Assembly (NCBI RefSeq): GCF_009695635.1
Contig: NZ_VUNN01000013.1
Coordinates: 1-64,000, forward strand
Origin: Bullifex porci
GTDB taxonomy: Bacteria > Spirochaetota > Spirochaetia > Sphaerochaetales > Sphaerochaetaceae
Direction of reading: 5' to 3'
Length of the DNA: 64,000 nt
Positions 43,977 to 53,359 of the stretch are shown here, in pieces. The notes beneath the pieces are model-generated. The model was not told the DNA's origin and made no database searches. It saw only the letters and a list, made by a program, of their open reading frames with translations. How positions within the stretch are numbered: the stretch's first letter is position 1; each line of letters starts with the position of its first letter. The position numbers were made by a program, and so were the translations under genes.

Positions 43977-44325
43977 TTGATGTAATTAATCCACTATTAT
44001 CATAAAAAACATCGATGATAACACTCTTGGTTCTATCCTTGATGGTCAATGTACCATCCTTTAGACTCAAGAGTGCTTCATTTAAAGGAAGGATTTTAGC
44101 TAATCTTTCTCCATATTGCATCGAAAAGCTCTTCTGAAAGGATGGAACAACAAAGCTCTCTAGAGAGGAAAGAGAGAATTCTGAAAAGAAGAACTCTAAG
44201 ACCCTACTTTCATTTGAATTTTGTTCGATATCACAAAGCATTCCAATATCTCTATCGATTCCGTAGGAAGCAAATATTGGAGTAAGAAATAAGGTAAGAA
44301 TTAAAAGTACTAAAGTTCTTTTCAT
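43963..44325 (-). CDS. Small exported protein of unknown function
   Basis: 120 residues from the ATG at 44325 (a TTG one codon upstream is also in frame). The N-terminal MKRTLVLLILTLFLTPIFAS is a likely signal peptide. The mature part is about 100 residues with no recognised domain. It overlaps the end of pepF convergently by 14 nt. No ribosome site precedes it; the upstream AATAAT about 7 nt away could be a -10. Confidence 0.55.
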   Translation of the reverse strand: MKRTLVLLILTLFLTPIFASYGIDRDIGMLCDIEQNSNESRVLEFFFSEFSLSSLESFVVPSFQKSFSMQYGERLAKILPLNEALLSLKDGTLTIKDRTKSVIIDVFYDNSGLITSINIR

Positions 44326-44386
44326 CAATCTTATTATTTATTATTTTCTGCTTTTGTCAAATATTCATTTGTGATAGATTATTTTT

Positions 44387-45649
44387 GTGAATAAAAAAGA
44401 ATTAATTCTCAGTCTAACAGAGGGCTTTGTCCTCTCCTATCGTGATCCTCTTGGCAATGATATTCTAATGGATCAAGCAATTAAACGGATTACTTTGACC
44501 TCAGCATTTCGAAAGCTCGATAGAATAAAGCAAAATGGTCCAACCTGCTTAGTTTATCCAGGAGCTGTACACACTAGACTTTGTCATAGTCTTGGTGTTT
44601 ATTACACAGGAAGACAAATACTTCTTTCTGTATTAGAAAATAGTAACCCAGAATTTACTGTCTCAGGTATGAGAAGCTTTCTTGTTGCATGCCTTTTACA
44701 TGATATAGGACACTTTCCTTATGCTCACTCCTTAAAGGAGCTATCAATAAAGGAGCATGAGGAACTTGCAGGTGAAATAATCTTAAATGATAAAGAATTA
44801 TTTGATGCAGTAAAAAATAGTGGAGCAGCTATTGAGGATGTTATTGCTATCATTGATGATAAGAAGAAAGCAACTGGAGAGGTTGAGATATATAGACATA
44901 TTCTCTCAGGAGCCTTAGACCCAGATAAGCTTGACTATCTAAATCGTGATGCATTCTTCTGTGGAGTTCCATATGGAAACCAAAATAATGGGTACATTAT
45001 CTCTAAGCTACATATTTTGAATAATCGAATAGCAATTGAGCATAGTGCCTATGCATCAATTGAGCACATTCTTTTTTCTAAGTACTTAATGTATAAAAAC
45101 ATCTATTGGCATAAGGATGTAAGAAGTGCAACCTGTATGATTAAAAAGGCACTACTCTCTGCAATTAGAGATAATGTAATAGCTGTTGAGGATTTATATT
45201 TTATCGATGATTATGATTTTGATATGATCCCTCAAAAATATAAAGAATATGAACCTCTATCACTAATTACAGCTGTAAGGAATAATATGCTTTTTGAGCG
45301 TGTATGGGAAAGAGAGTGGTATCTAGACCATGAGCTAAAGGAGCTATCTTCAAATATTTATAGCCGCTTTGAAGCAGAAGATAGAATTTATAAAGCTTTA
45401 AAGAAAAGGTATCCACAGCTAAAGGAATATGAAGTAATTATTGATATTCCAGAGCCAATAAGCTTTGAAGCCGATGTAGCTATCTTAGAAAAGGATGGAA
45501 GCTATAAGAAATTCTCAGATGTAACAAAGCTCTTTACAAAGGATGTAGAGCAGCAATTTGCATCATCATTAAGATATATAGGAATATATACTCCAGATTA
45601 TGTATCAAGAGATATTATTAAGGAGGTTATCGATGGAAGAGAATATTGA
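44387..45649 (+). CDS. HD-domain phosphohydrolase
   Basis: 420 residues starting with GTG. Metal ligands H67 (TRLCHSLGVYYTG), H105-D106 (LLHDIGHFPYAHS) and a later Asp (SGALDPDKLDYLNRD) define the dGTPase/YpgQ-like HD group. Substrate is unknown; relatives act on dNTPs or other nucleotides. The GTG has no Shine-Dalgarno site, and TAGATT ends 6 nt upstream, so it is a candidate leaderless gene. Its end overlaps ttcA by 17 nt. Confidence 0.87.
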   Translation: MNKKELILSLTEGFVLSYRDPLGNDILMDQAIKRITLTSAFRKLDRIKQNGPTCLVYPGAVHTRLCHSLGVYYTGRQILLSVLENSNPEFTVSGMRSFLVACLLHDIGHFPYAHSLKELSIKEHEELAGEIILNDKELFDAVKNSGAAIEDVIAIIDDKKKATGEVEIYRHILSGALDPDKLDYLNRDAFFCGVPYGNQNNGYIISKLHILNNRIAIEHSAYASIEHILFSKYLMYKNIYWHKDVRSATCMIKKALLSAIRDNVIAVEDLYFIDDYDFDMIPQKYKEYEPLSLITAVRNNMLFERVWEREWYLDHELKELSSNIYSRFEAEDRIYKALKKRYPQLKEYEVIIDIPEPISFEADVAILEKDGSYKKFSDVTKLFTKDVEQQFASSLRYIGIYTPDYVSRDIIKEVIDGREY

Positions 45650-46394
45650 GAAGCGCTCATATACAGAGCTAATTAATGGAGATATTCCTCCATGGGTAAT
45701 GCGATTTATTAAAGGCGCAGGAAAAGCAATTAATAGATACAATATGATTAAGGAGGGGGATGAAGTTCTACTTGCTGTTTCTGGTGGTAAGGACTCACTA
45801 GCCCTAGCCCTTGCGCTATCACTACGCTTAAAATGGCTCCCAGTTAGCTATAAGCTCAAGGCCTTAATGATTAACTGGATCGAGCATCCAATCGACGATG
45901 AGCATAAGGAAGCCTTAAAAGAATATTTTAAAGCTTTAAATATAGAATTTGAAATTGTAGATGAGAATCAATTTCCAACTTCCTTTAAAGGTGACTTTAA
46001 TTGCTATCTTTGCTCAAGAAATCGTCGAAGAATACTCTTCGAGTATGCCGCAAAAAATGATGTTAAGCTAATTGCAATGGGTCACCATCTAGATGATTTA
46101 GTTGAAACTACTATGATGAACCTATGCTTTAGAGCTAATTTTGCTACAATGCTACCTGTACAAGAGTTCTTTGATGGAAAGCTTCATATCATTAGACCTC
46201 TAATAGAAATACATGAATCTGTTACTCGTAGATTATTTGAGCAATATGATTTACCAGTAATTAAGCCTGTTTGTCCATATGACCAAACTAATATTAGAGC
46301 TAAGCTTAAGCCTATTATTAAGGAGCTTTCTCATATAGACAAGCTTACTAGGGAGCATATTTATAATGCACACAACTTTAATTTGCATTTATAA
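45633..46394 (+). CDS. tRNA 2-thiocytidine biosynthesis protein TtcA-like
   Basis: 253 residues from the ATG at 45633, which follows AAGGAGG by 6-7 nt inside the HD gene. The PP-loop is VSGGKDSLALAL. Cysteines in FNCYLCSRNRRR and near PVCPYDQ match the TtcA/TtuA pattern of Fe-S-dependent tRNA thiolation rather than TilS. The closest TtcA role would be s2C32 in tRNA, but bacterial TtcA relatives are diverse, so the symbol is left open. Coupled by overlap to the HD hydrolase. Confidence 0.82.
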   Translation: MEENIEKRSYTELINGDIPPWVMRFIKGAGKAINRYNMIKEGDEVLLAVSGGKDSLALALALSLRLKWLPVSYKLKALMINWIEHPIDDEHKEALKEYFKALNIEFEIVDENQFPTSFKGDFNCYLCSRNRRRILFEYAAKNDVKLIAMGHHLDDLVETTMMNLCFRANFATMLPVQEFFDGKLHIIRPLIEIHESVTRRLFEQYDLPVIKPVCPYDQTNIRAKLKPIIKELSHIDKLTREHIYNAHNFNLHL

Positions 46395-46464
46395 AATCCA
46401 CCTCTTTTTAATAAAGCTTACCTGTGATAAGATTTAACGTAGGTAATTTGGAGATAGATATCAT

Positions 46465-47454
46465 ATGAGAATCAAAAAACTTACACTTGCAATAGTAATG
46501 ATAGTCGCCCTATCAACGACTCTTTTTGCTGCAACTCCATTTTTCTTTAGCTCTGGTGATTACGATTCAATTAAGCTATATGATCCTAATGGTAAAAGAG
46601 TAGATGCATTAACTCAAATGTACTCATCAGGATATATAATTAGTACAGATAATCATGAAGCTTCATTTTTCTCAGAGTTTGCAGAAATAACTTTAAAGCC
46701 TAATACACTTATGGTTTTATTGGGAATAGAGAGTCCTGAATTCTATCTTCTTGATGGATCAATAATAATAAGTGCCAAAAATAAGAATGTTACTGTTTAT
46801 ACAACAACAGCTAAATATAGTTTAACACCATATTCATCTGCAGAAATTGTATATACAGAGACTGAAGATTCAATTTCTAACCTTTCAGATAAAAAGATTA
46901 CTCTCTATGATGCATTAAGAGATTTAAATGGTGATGTTCCAGCATTTACCTCTGTTGATATCATCACAGCATCCTACTCTCCTTTGATGTATGAGTTAAG
47001 AAATTCTCAAGAATACATTAAAGCAATTAGATTTAAGGATGTTGAAATTAATCTTCATGCTGATACTCAAGGTATATTAATTACTATTCCAGAGACCTTA
47101 AGAAAGAGTCTAATTACAACCTTCCTAGCTAATCTAGAGACTAAGGCTCCTGAAATCAGAGCTATGTTTACCTATAGAACAACTCAAGATAGTGTATATC
47201 TAAAATACTCTTCACCTCTAACTGAAAGTGATTATTCAAAGCTAACAGATGAGCTTGCAAAAGAGCTACTTCTATATGTTAAGTCCTTCTATAGACCTGA
47301 TACGCCAACAGTAAGTACAAATATAACACACCTTGAGAAGGTTCCTGGAGCTCCTCAGCAGCCAGCTGTAGTTGAGACAAAGGTAGTTGCAAATATCCCA
47401 GATAAACCAATTTTCACAGTAAAGGGTAAAGCAACAGTAACATCTATTGATTAA
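46465..47454 (+). CDS. Exported FecR-domain-like protein
   Basis: 329 residues with a signal peptide (MRIKKLTLAIVMIVALSTTLFA). Residues about 30-135 have the alternating strands of a FecR-type domain: ISTDNHEASFFSEFAEITLKP, then LLDGSIIISAKNKNVTVYTTTAKYSL. Tail residues 285-330 are proline-rich. FecR-like proteins in spirochaetes occur as periplasmic or surface components, with no confirmed function here. GGAG precedes the ATG at a long spacing (11 nt). Confidence 0.6.
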   Translation: MRIKKLTLAIVMIVALSTTLFAATPFFFSSGDYDSIKLYDPNGKRVDALTQMYSSGYIISTDNHEASFFSEFAEITLKPNTLMVLLGIESPEFYLLDGSIIISAKNKNVTVYTTTAKYSLTPYSSAEIVYTETEDSISNLSDKKITLYDALRDLNGDVPAFTSVDIITASYSPLMYELRNSQEYIKAIRFKDVEINLHADTQGILITIPETLRKSLITTFLANLETKAPEIRAMFTYRTTQDSVYLKYSSPLTESDYSKLTDELAKELLLYVKSFYRPDTPTVSTNITHLEKVPGAPQQPAVVETKVVANIPDKPIFTVKGKATVTSID

Positions 47455-47463
47455 CAAATTCTT

Positions 47464-47491
47464 CCTCTTCAAATTGAAGAGGATTTTTTTT
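47464..47491 (+). terminator. Terminator of the FecR-like gene
   Basis: CCTCTTC, loop AAATT, GAAGAGG, then a run of eight T. The mutL -10 lies 12 nt beyond the T run. Confidence 0.92.
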
Positions 47492-47500
47492 CACTTTCTG

Positions 47501-47509
47501 TGCTATCAT
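47501..47509 (+). promoter_or_regulatory. mutL extended -10 promoter, leaderless type
   Basis: TGC followed by TATCAT (47504-47509), 6 nt before the mutL ATG. The -35 region falls in the preceding terminator T run and is poor, so the extended -10 probably carries the promoter. Confidence 0.45.
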
Positions 47510-47515
47510 ATTCCT

Positions 47516-49309
47516 ATGGCAAAGATTAAAGTACTAGATCGTTTAGTAGCTGCTAGAATAGCTGCAGGAGAGGTTATTGACCGTCCAGCAGCAATAGCAA
47601 GAGAATTAATAGATAACTCAATAGATGCTAAAGCCTCTGAAATTAGTGTTGATGTCAGAGGTGGTGGAATTGAGTCTCTTTCTGTAATCGATGATGGCTG
47701 CGGCATTGAAAAGGATGATTTACCACTTACTACTCAGCCTCATGCAACAAGCAAAATCTCACAGCTTGATGATTTATATCACCTCAATACAATGGGCTTT
47801 AGAGGTGAAGCCTTATACTCTATTAGCTCTGTTTCTAAGCTCTCTATTTCCTCTAATGGATGGACCTACACAGCAGATTGCACAACAGATGGTGAGCTAA
47901 CTAAGGGAGGGTGTGAAAGAGGAACTAGAATAACTAGTGAGGAGCTTTTTAAAAACCTACCTGTAAGAAGATCTTTTTTAAAGAGAGAAGCTAGTGAGGC
48001 TCAGCTCATTAAAAACACATTTATTTCAAAGGCAATGGCCTTTGAAAATATCCACTTTAAATACTATCAGGATGGAGCCTTAAAGCTCGATTTACCAAAA
48101 AGAAATACATTAATGGATAGAGTACTCGATATCTTAACGATTGACCAAAAGCTAATGCGTTCTGATTTTGTTTTCTTAGAGAGTGAAAACTCAATATATA
48201 AAATACGAATAGTAGCAAGTCTTCCATCACTACACAGAAGTGATCGCTCCGGAATTAAAATATATGTTAACTCTCGTGCTGTAGATGAGTACTCACTTTG
48301 CCAAGCGGTATCATATGGTTATGGAGAAGCTCTACCAGGTGGAGCATTTCCATATACAGTAGTATTTGTTGATGAAGATCCAGAGCTTGTAGACTTTAAT
48401 ATTCACCCAGCTAAAAAGGAAGTAAAGATTCGTAATAGAGCTGAAATACACCATGCAATCTCATCTCTTATCCACGAAAAGCTTCCTAAATCAATTCCTA
48501 CAATTGTATCTGCAGATGAACAAATGGAGCTACAGCCAGCTGCAAGTAAAAAGGTTTTATTTGAGGATAAAGAATTTTTATATGAAAAGGCTGTATCTAA
48601 TGAAATAAAAAATCAAAGCTATGAGGATGTTTACTCACCTTCAAAGAGCTACATAGATAAGCCAAAGGATAACTCTTGGTTAGAGAAAGCTAAGAACCTT
48701 CCATCTATTAATAAGCAGCTTGAAGCTAAAGCAACTCCAAAGGAGGAGCTTTGGGATAGCTCTGTAAAAAAAGAAATTAGATATATCGGTCAAGCCTTTA
48801 AGCTATTTCTAATTTGTGAATATGATAATAAGCTATATCTTGTAGACCAGCATGCTGCCCATGAAAGAGTAATTTTTGATGAGCTAAGAAAGCAAAAGGG
48901 TGTTCAAAAGCTATTAATACCTTATGAGTTTGAAGTCGAAAGTGATATAGATGAATTCTTAAGTGAGCATAGCGATGTATATACTCAGTTTGGTATAGCA
49001 CTATCAAGAAAGGATGATAAGCTTTGGCTACTATCTGCACTCCCTGCATTAGCTCGCCCATATGAAAAAGAGGTTGCAGAGCTTATTAAAACAAAAATTG
49101 GAAGTGATAGTGAAATTGAAGCAGCACTATATGCAATTATTGCATGTAAAGCAGCTATAAAGGCTGGGGATGATATCGACAGATTTAGTGCTCAGGCTCT
49201 ACTTGAGAAAGTATTTGAGCTAGAGGATCCTGCATGTCCTCATGGCAGAACCTTTATAATAGTGCTTGATGAAAATGAATTAAGGAAGATGGTCGGAAGA
49301 ACTAAGTGA
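47516..49309 (+). CDS. mutL: DNA mismatch repair protein MutL
   Basis: 597 residues from the ATG at 47516. The GHKL ATPase begins MAKIKVLDRLVAARIAAGEV; the catalytic Glu is E30, and the magnesium Asn is N34, in RELIDNSIDA, and FRGEALYSISSVS is conserved. The C-terminal domain has the endonuclease pattern DQHA-x2-E-x4-D, where the usual last residue is Glu but here is Asp followed by Glu, plus ACKAAIKAGD and CPHGRT. So it is a nicking, MutH-independent type. No mutS is adjacent. Confidence 0.95.
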   Translation: MAKIKVLDRLVAARIAAGEVIDRPAAIARELIDNSIDAKASEISVDVRGGGIESLSVIDDGCGIEKDDLPLTTQPHATSKISQLDDLYHLNTMGFRGEALYSISSVSKLSISSNGWTYTADCTTDGELTKGGCERGTRITSEELFKNLPVRRSFLKREASEAQLIKNTFISKAMAFENIHFKYYQDGALKLDLPKRNTLMDRVLDILTIDQKLMRSDFVFLESENSIYKIRIVASLPSLHRSDRSGIKIYVNSRAVDEYSLCQAVSYGYGEALPGGAFPYTVVFVDEDPELVDFNIHPAKKEVKIRNRAEIHHAISSLIHEKLPKSIPTIVSADEQMELQPAASKKVLFEDKEFLYEKAVSNEIKNQSYEDVYSPSKSYIDKPKDNSWLEKAKNLPSINKQLEAKATPKEELWDSSVKKEIRYIGQAFKLFLICEYDNKLYLVDQHAAHERVIFDELRKQKGVQKLLIPYEFEVESDIDEFLSEHSDVYTQFGIALSRKDDKLWLLSALPALARPYEKEVAELIKTKIGSDSEIEAALYAIIACKAAIKAGDDIDRFSAQALLEKVFELEDPACPHGRTFIIVLDENELRKMVGRTK

Positions 49310-49834
49310 GATAATAGAAGAAATTCTATTATTTCTGCTATCCTCCTTATAAAGTATTAATTTATCACTATATGGAGGATAGCTACTACCATCTGTTTCA
49401 GCGATAAGAGCACCATCTAAATAAGCTTCTAGATAATCAACATCATCATTATAGCTAAGAGGATAGGTTTCATCATAATCGAGGCTTACAACACCAGAAA
49501 ACTCTGTGCCATCATCTTTAATTATTGTATATGAGTATTCTCCCTTTAAGAAGGTGCTATAGGCTGTAATTTTAAGCTCCTCAGAACGATAGTACTCTCC
49601 TTCCTTAGAAAGAGATGATGTAAAGCTAATTGAATTTGATGGATCTGTAAGAGTTAACTCATATTTCCCGTCGGAGGATAGGATAGAAGAAAACTTAACC
49701 TTCTCTTCTATCTTTTCGCCATCACTATAAACAGCTTCATGAATAAGCTTTGCTGTATCTACACTAAATCCCTCTTTTTCACAGGAAAAGAGGGATAGTG
49801 CTAATAATAGGATTACAGCAAGCTTTGCTATCAT
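49280..49834 (-). CDS. Lipoprotein of unknown function
   Basis: 184 residues with a lipoprotein signal (MIAKLAVILLLALSLFSC, lipidated Cys18) followed by an acidic mature part of predicted beta strands. No family is recognised. It begins directly after the acyltransferase stop. Its last 30 nt overlap the convergent mutL end. Confidence 0.7.
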   Translation of the reverse strand: MIAKLAVILLLALSLFSCEKEGFSVDTAKLIHEAVYSDGEKIEEKVKFSSILSSDGKYELTLTDPSNSISFTSSLSKEGEYYRSEELKITAYSTFLKGEYSYTIIKDDGTEFSGVVSLDYDETYPLSYNDDVDYLEAYLDGALIAETDGSSYPPYSDKLILYKEDSRNNRISSIISLSSSDHLP

Positions 49835-50965
49835 CTATTCTCCAAGAAAGGATCTAACAGGATTTGCAAAAGAATTAAGTACGAAATCTCTTACCTCTGG
49901 AGTAAGGTGTGAAAATCCAGCTAAGAAGCTATCCTTATCAAAGCCTTCATACTTATCACTATTCTCATTACTATTATTTAAATAGTCATAAGAGAACCAG
50001 TTATTTGGCCATAGAGTGTAATTTGCATGAATCTGTCTATCAACCTCAGCTGCAACCTCCTCTGGAGTTTGGTAGGTATCTGTTAATTCATCACCGAAGG
50101 TAAGATTTACTCTACCCTTCCATTCACGAATTCCCTTTACCATTGAGATTACATCCTCTAAAGGCTTTTTATTGTATTCACCATCTTCCTTAGTCTTAAT
50201 CTCCTCTCTTGCCTTATTTATTGCATTAGGATCCATTTCATAGCTAATAGAAACAGGTACAATATGATAGTTTTTAATTACATCACTAAATGAGAGCTTA
50301 TCCTTTTTAGGACCTAGGTAGAGCATCTTAATAATTGCAGGATGAGTAACATCGATACCATCCTTACTTCTACCACTCTTCTGTGCAAGCCAAATATTCT
50401 TTCCACCCTGGATAGTATTGTAAAAGTACTCTGAGAGTCTAACTGTTTCGATATATTTTTCTCTTACAGATAGATCTCTTTTTACAATGATTGCACCATT
50501 AAGCTTAAAGATATCTAGAATTAGCTGGCTCTTTAAAAGGTTATCACCAATAGCCATCTCACAAAGAGGCTTTTCCTTCTCAAATAGAGCATAATCTAAT
50601 AGAGCACAATCTAATACGATATCTCTATGATTAGAGATAAAAAGATAGCTCTTATCATTCTTAATCTTTTCAACACCTGAAACAGTAAAGCTCTCCATGG
50701 TGTTAGAAATAACATTCTTTAAGAATAAGCCAGAGGTAATTACATGCTGAAAATCATCATATGAGTGAACATTCTTTAATAGAGATAAAACATATTTTAC
50801 AAATTGCTTTCTCTTTTCATCTACTTCAGGGCCATCACCCTTAAAGAGCGAAGCTGCAAAGGCATATAAAAACTCTGGATGCTGAGAAAGTCTTACTATA
50901 GCCTCATCTACATCCTTACCAACATATGGAGCAATATCCTTATATTGTTCTCTATCGAAACTCAC
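49835..50965 (-). CDS. 1-acylglycerol-phosphate acyltransferase-like protein (PlsC superfamily)
   Basis: 376 residues. The acyltransferase box NHRDIVLD gives HX4D in YLFISNHRDIVLD, and WLAQKSGRSKDGID corresponds to the 'FPEGTRS'-type substrate loop, as in long Bacteroides-type acyltransferases. The N- and C-terminal extensions are unassigned. It would acylate glycerolipid or a related acceptor at the membrane. It overlaps the upstream dihydroorotate dehydrogenase-like gene by 4 nt. Confidence 0.85.
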   Translation of the reverse strand: MSFDREQYKDIAPYVGKDVDEAIVRLSQHPEFLYAFAASLFKGDGPEVDEKRKQFVKYVLSLLKNVHSYDDFQHVITSGLFLKNVISNTMESFTVSGVEKIKNDKSYLFISNHRDIVLDCALLDYALFEKEKPLCEMAIGDNLLKSQLILDIFKLNGAIIVKRDLSVREKYIETVRLSEYFYNTIQGGKNIWLAQKSGRSKDGIDVTHPAIIKMLYLGPKKDKLSFSDVIKNYHIVPVSISYEMDPNAINKAREEIKTKEDGEYNKKPLEDVISMVKGIREWKGRVNLTFGDELTDTYQTPEEVAAEVDRQIHANYTLWPNNWFSYDYLNNSNENSDKYEGFDKDSFLAGFSHLTPEVRDFVLNSFANPVRSFLGE

Positions 50966-51948
50966 TTATCACCGCCAATGAGGGTCTTCATATATTGGGT
51001 CCTCTCCCAAGCAGAGCCGTTAGCAATATTCTCCTGAGCCATCTTACCCTGGAAATCAGAAATAGATTTATAGTTCTTCTTTTCCATCCATGCGTTCAAT
51101 TCATCACACATAGTCTTAACGATACTCTCATCCTTAAGATAGATAGTACAAATCTGACAAGCAGCTGCACCAGCTAAGAGCATCTTAATTACAGTATTAG
51201 CATCGTGGATACCTCTATTAGCAGCAAGAGAGCACTTAACTTCAGCACTCATTAAAGCAATCCAACGTAGGGTTGAAGCATATTCATTAAAGCTTGAAAT
51301 ACCTCCAAGGTGTGTCATTGTTTCTGTTTCAATATTGATATCAGGACGGAAGAATCTATTAAATAGAACAAGTCCATTAATACCTATCTTATCGAGCTCA
51401 CTAATAATATTTGCAATAGAGGAATAGTTATCACCAAGCTTAATAGATACAGGAAGAGTAGTACTCTTTCTCATTCTCTTAGCAAATTTAAATAGTGCCT
51501 TATCAACACTTTCTCCACTAACCTTCTTATCCTGTGCAATAGGATAGTAGTTAAGCTCGATAGCATCAGCACCAGCCTTCTCAAAGGATGAGATATAATC
51601 CTCCCAGGTAGAAAGGTCAGAACAGTTTATTGAAGCAATTACAGGAATTGATAGCTCCCTTTTTGCATCCTTTAATAGCTGTAAATATTTTTCTAGATAG
51701 TAATCCTTAGAGACATTCTCAAAGTACTCTGAGAAATCTGAGTGCTCTAGATACTCTGAATGCTCTACAAGCTGCTTTCCAACTTCTGTTTCTATTTGCT
51801 CTTCGAATATTGATTTTAATACAACGGCACCAGCACCATTTTGTTCACACTTTTTTAAGCTTTCAATGTTACCTGTTTTTGGGCCAGAAGCAATAATAAT
51901 TGGGTTTCTTAGTTTAAGTCCTAGATATGAAGTAGATAAATCTGCCAT
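50962..51948 (-). CDS. Dihydroorotate dehydrogenase-like FMN protein
   Basis: 328 residues from the ATG at 51948, chosen for AAGGAG with 9-nt spacing. It has the class 1-type FMN barrel: LSTSYLGLKLRNPIIIASGP, SINCSDLSTWEDY, VSIKLGDNYSSI and GINGLVLFNRF. The family is annotated as dihydroorotate dehydrogenase-like, and it is not near other pyrimidine genes, so the true substrate is uncertain. It heads an operon with an acyltransferase and a lipoprotein. Confidence 0.82.
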   Translation of the reverse strand: MADLSTSYLGLKLRNPIIIASGPKTGNIESLKKCEQNGAGAVVLKSIFEEQIETEVGKQLVEHSEYLEHSDFSEYFENVSKDYYLEKYLQLLKDAKRELSIPVIASINCSDLSTWEDYISSFEKAGADAIELNYYPIAQDKKVSGESVDKALFKFAKRMRKSTTLPVSIKLGDNYSSIANIISELDKIGINGLVLFNRFFRPDINIETETMTHLGGISSFNEYASTLRWIALMSAEVKCSLAANRGIHDANTVIKMLLAGAAACQICTIYLKDESIVKTMCDELNAWMEKKNYKSISDFQGKMAQENIANGSAWERTQYMKTLIGGDK

Positions 51949-51972
51949 GTAAAAAAACTCCTTCAAAATAGG

Positions 51973-51978
51973 ATTATA
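51973..51978 (-). promoter_or_regulatory. Extended -10 of the DHOD-like operon
   Basis: On the minus strand TGT-TATAAT, a consensus extended -10, about 25 nt before the ATG. No convincing -35 was seen. Confidence 0.5.
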
Positions 51979-52006
51979 ACATACAAATCTGTACAATTAG
52001 AATAAT

Positions 52007-53329
52007 TTACTCTTTAGTTTTTAAGCACTCTTTAATAGTTATTTTATAAATTATAACAATTAACGGTAATACTAGAACATCTGAAGCAAAATAGCTTAAG
52101 TAAAGTCCATCTAAGCCAAAGAAATAATTCAATACTATTGAAAGAGGTATTAGTAGAAGGAAAAATCTAGTCATAGTTAATATTAAGCTTCTCTCTCCCT
52201 TCCCTAAGCCCTGCAAAAGTCCAGAGGTAGAAATATTAAAGCTTGTAAGTAGAAAGCAATAGGAAAGCTTCTTAAAGGCTCTTAGTCCCATATCTAATAG
52301 CTTATCATCAGCTGTAAAAAGCATTACTAATTGCTTTGTAAATATTTGGAAGAAAGCAAAGCCTAATAGCATAATAGCTAAGGAAAGTAGCATAGAAGTA
52401 AAATAAGCTATCTTAACTCTCTTAAAATATCTAGCACCATAGTTGTAAGCTACGATAACAACTAAAGCAGATGAAATACCAGATGATGCTAAGAACATAA
52501 AGGATTCAAGCTTTAAATACATCGAATAAACTGCCATTTCATCAAGGCCATAGGATAGTATCAGACGATTATAAATTAAGCCAACTATAGAGCCTGCAGC
52601 ACTAACCATCATAGATGGAAGTGCAATATTTGTAATACTCTTTAGCACATCAAAGGAAAAAGCTCCCTTTAGGCTTAAGATACTCCTTCGTTTATATAGT
52701 ATTAAGCCAAATATAAATGAAAATACGTACCCAAGAGCTGTTGCGATAGCTGCTCCATTAGCACCTAAATCAAAATAAAAAATAAATATAGGGTCCAGGA
52801 TAATATTTAACACCGCACCTGAGGATTGTATTAGCATTGCATAAAGCGATAGAGAGTGAGAATTAAATAGAGCGGCTATAATCGTAGATATAAATACAAA
52901 TGGAAAGCAAATTGAAATTATTTTTAAATAGCTTGAACCAAGCTCTATAGCTAAAGCATCACTTGTAAAGGATGCTACAAATGAATTTGAAAATAGCAGT
53001 GATAGTAAGGCAATTAATATTGCAATCGAAAGAGCTGATAACAGTGCTGTTTTAAAACCATCCTCTGCACTCTTTTTATTCCTTTGTCCTAGATAACGAG
53101 AAATACAGCCAGCCATTCCGGCTCCTAAGCCCGCACTAATTGCAAGTGAAATATTAATAACTGGCTGGGTAATTGAAATTGATGCAAAGGCATGGCTCGA
53201 ATATCGAGCTATAAATAGACTATCAAAGGCATTATATAAGGCTTGAAAAGCCATGGTTAGCATAGCAGGAAGAGCCATTCTAACCACAAGCTTTAAAATA
53301 TTTTCATTTCCAAGACGCTCTTCATTCAT
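52007..53329 (-). CDS. MATE-family efflux protein
   Basis: 440 residues with twelve likely membrane helices in two related halves. Typical features are LPAMLTMAFQALYNAFDSLFIARYS near the N-terminus, NISLAISAGLGAGMAGCISRYLGQR, and LILDPIFIFYFDLGANGAAIATALGY. MATE transporters expel drugs or metabolites using sodium or protons. The start is not preceded by a strong ribosome site. It is 30 nt beyond the Nudix gene and may be co-transcribed with it. Confidence 0.92.
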   Translation of the reverse strand: MNEERLGNENILKLVVRMALPAMLTMAFQALYNAFDSLFIARYSSHAFASISITQPVINISLAISAGLGAGMAGCISRYLGQRNKKSAEDGFKTALLSALSIAILIALLSLLFSNSFVASFTSDALAIELGSSYLKIISICFPFVFISTIIAALFNSHSLSLYAMLIQSSGAVLNIILDPIFIFYFDLGANGAAIATALGYVFSFIFGLILYKRRSILSLKGAFSFDVLKSITNIALPSMMVSAAGSIVGLIYNRLILSYGLDEMAVYSMYLKLESFMFLASSGISSALVVIVAYNYGARYFKRVKIAYFTSMLLSLAIMLLGFAFFQIFTKQLVMLFTADDKLLDMGLRAFKKLSYCFLLTSFNISTSGLLQGLGKGERSLILTMTRFFLLLIPLSIVLNYFFGLDGLYLSYFASDVLVLPLIVIIYKITIKECLKTKE

Positions 53330-53359
53330 AATTAAGAGATTCTTTGAAAAAATTAAGGA

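Noticed and set aside
46418-46446. Inverted repeat TTACCT-N17-AGGTAA before the FecR-like gene
   Set aside because: Six-bp arms with a 17-nt spacer are too weak to call an operator alone.
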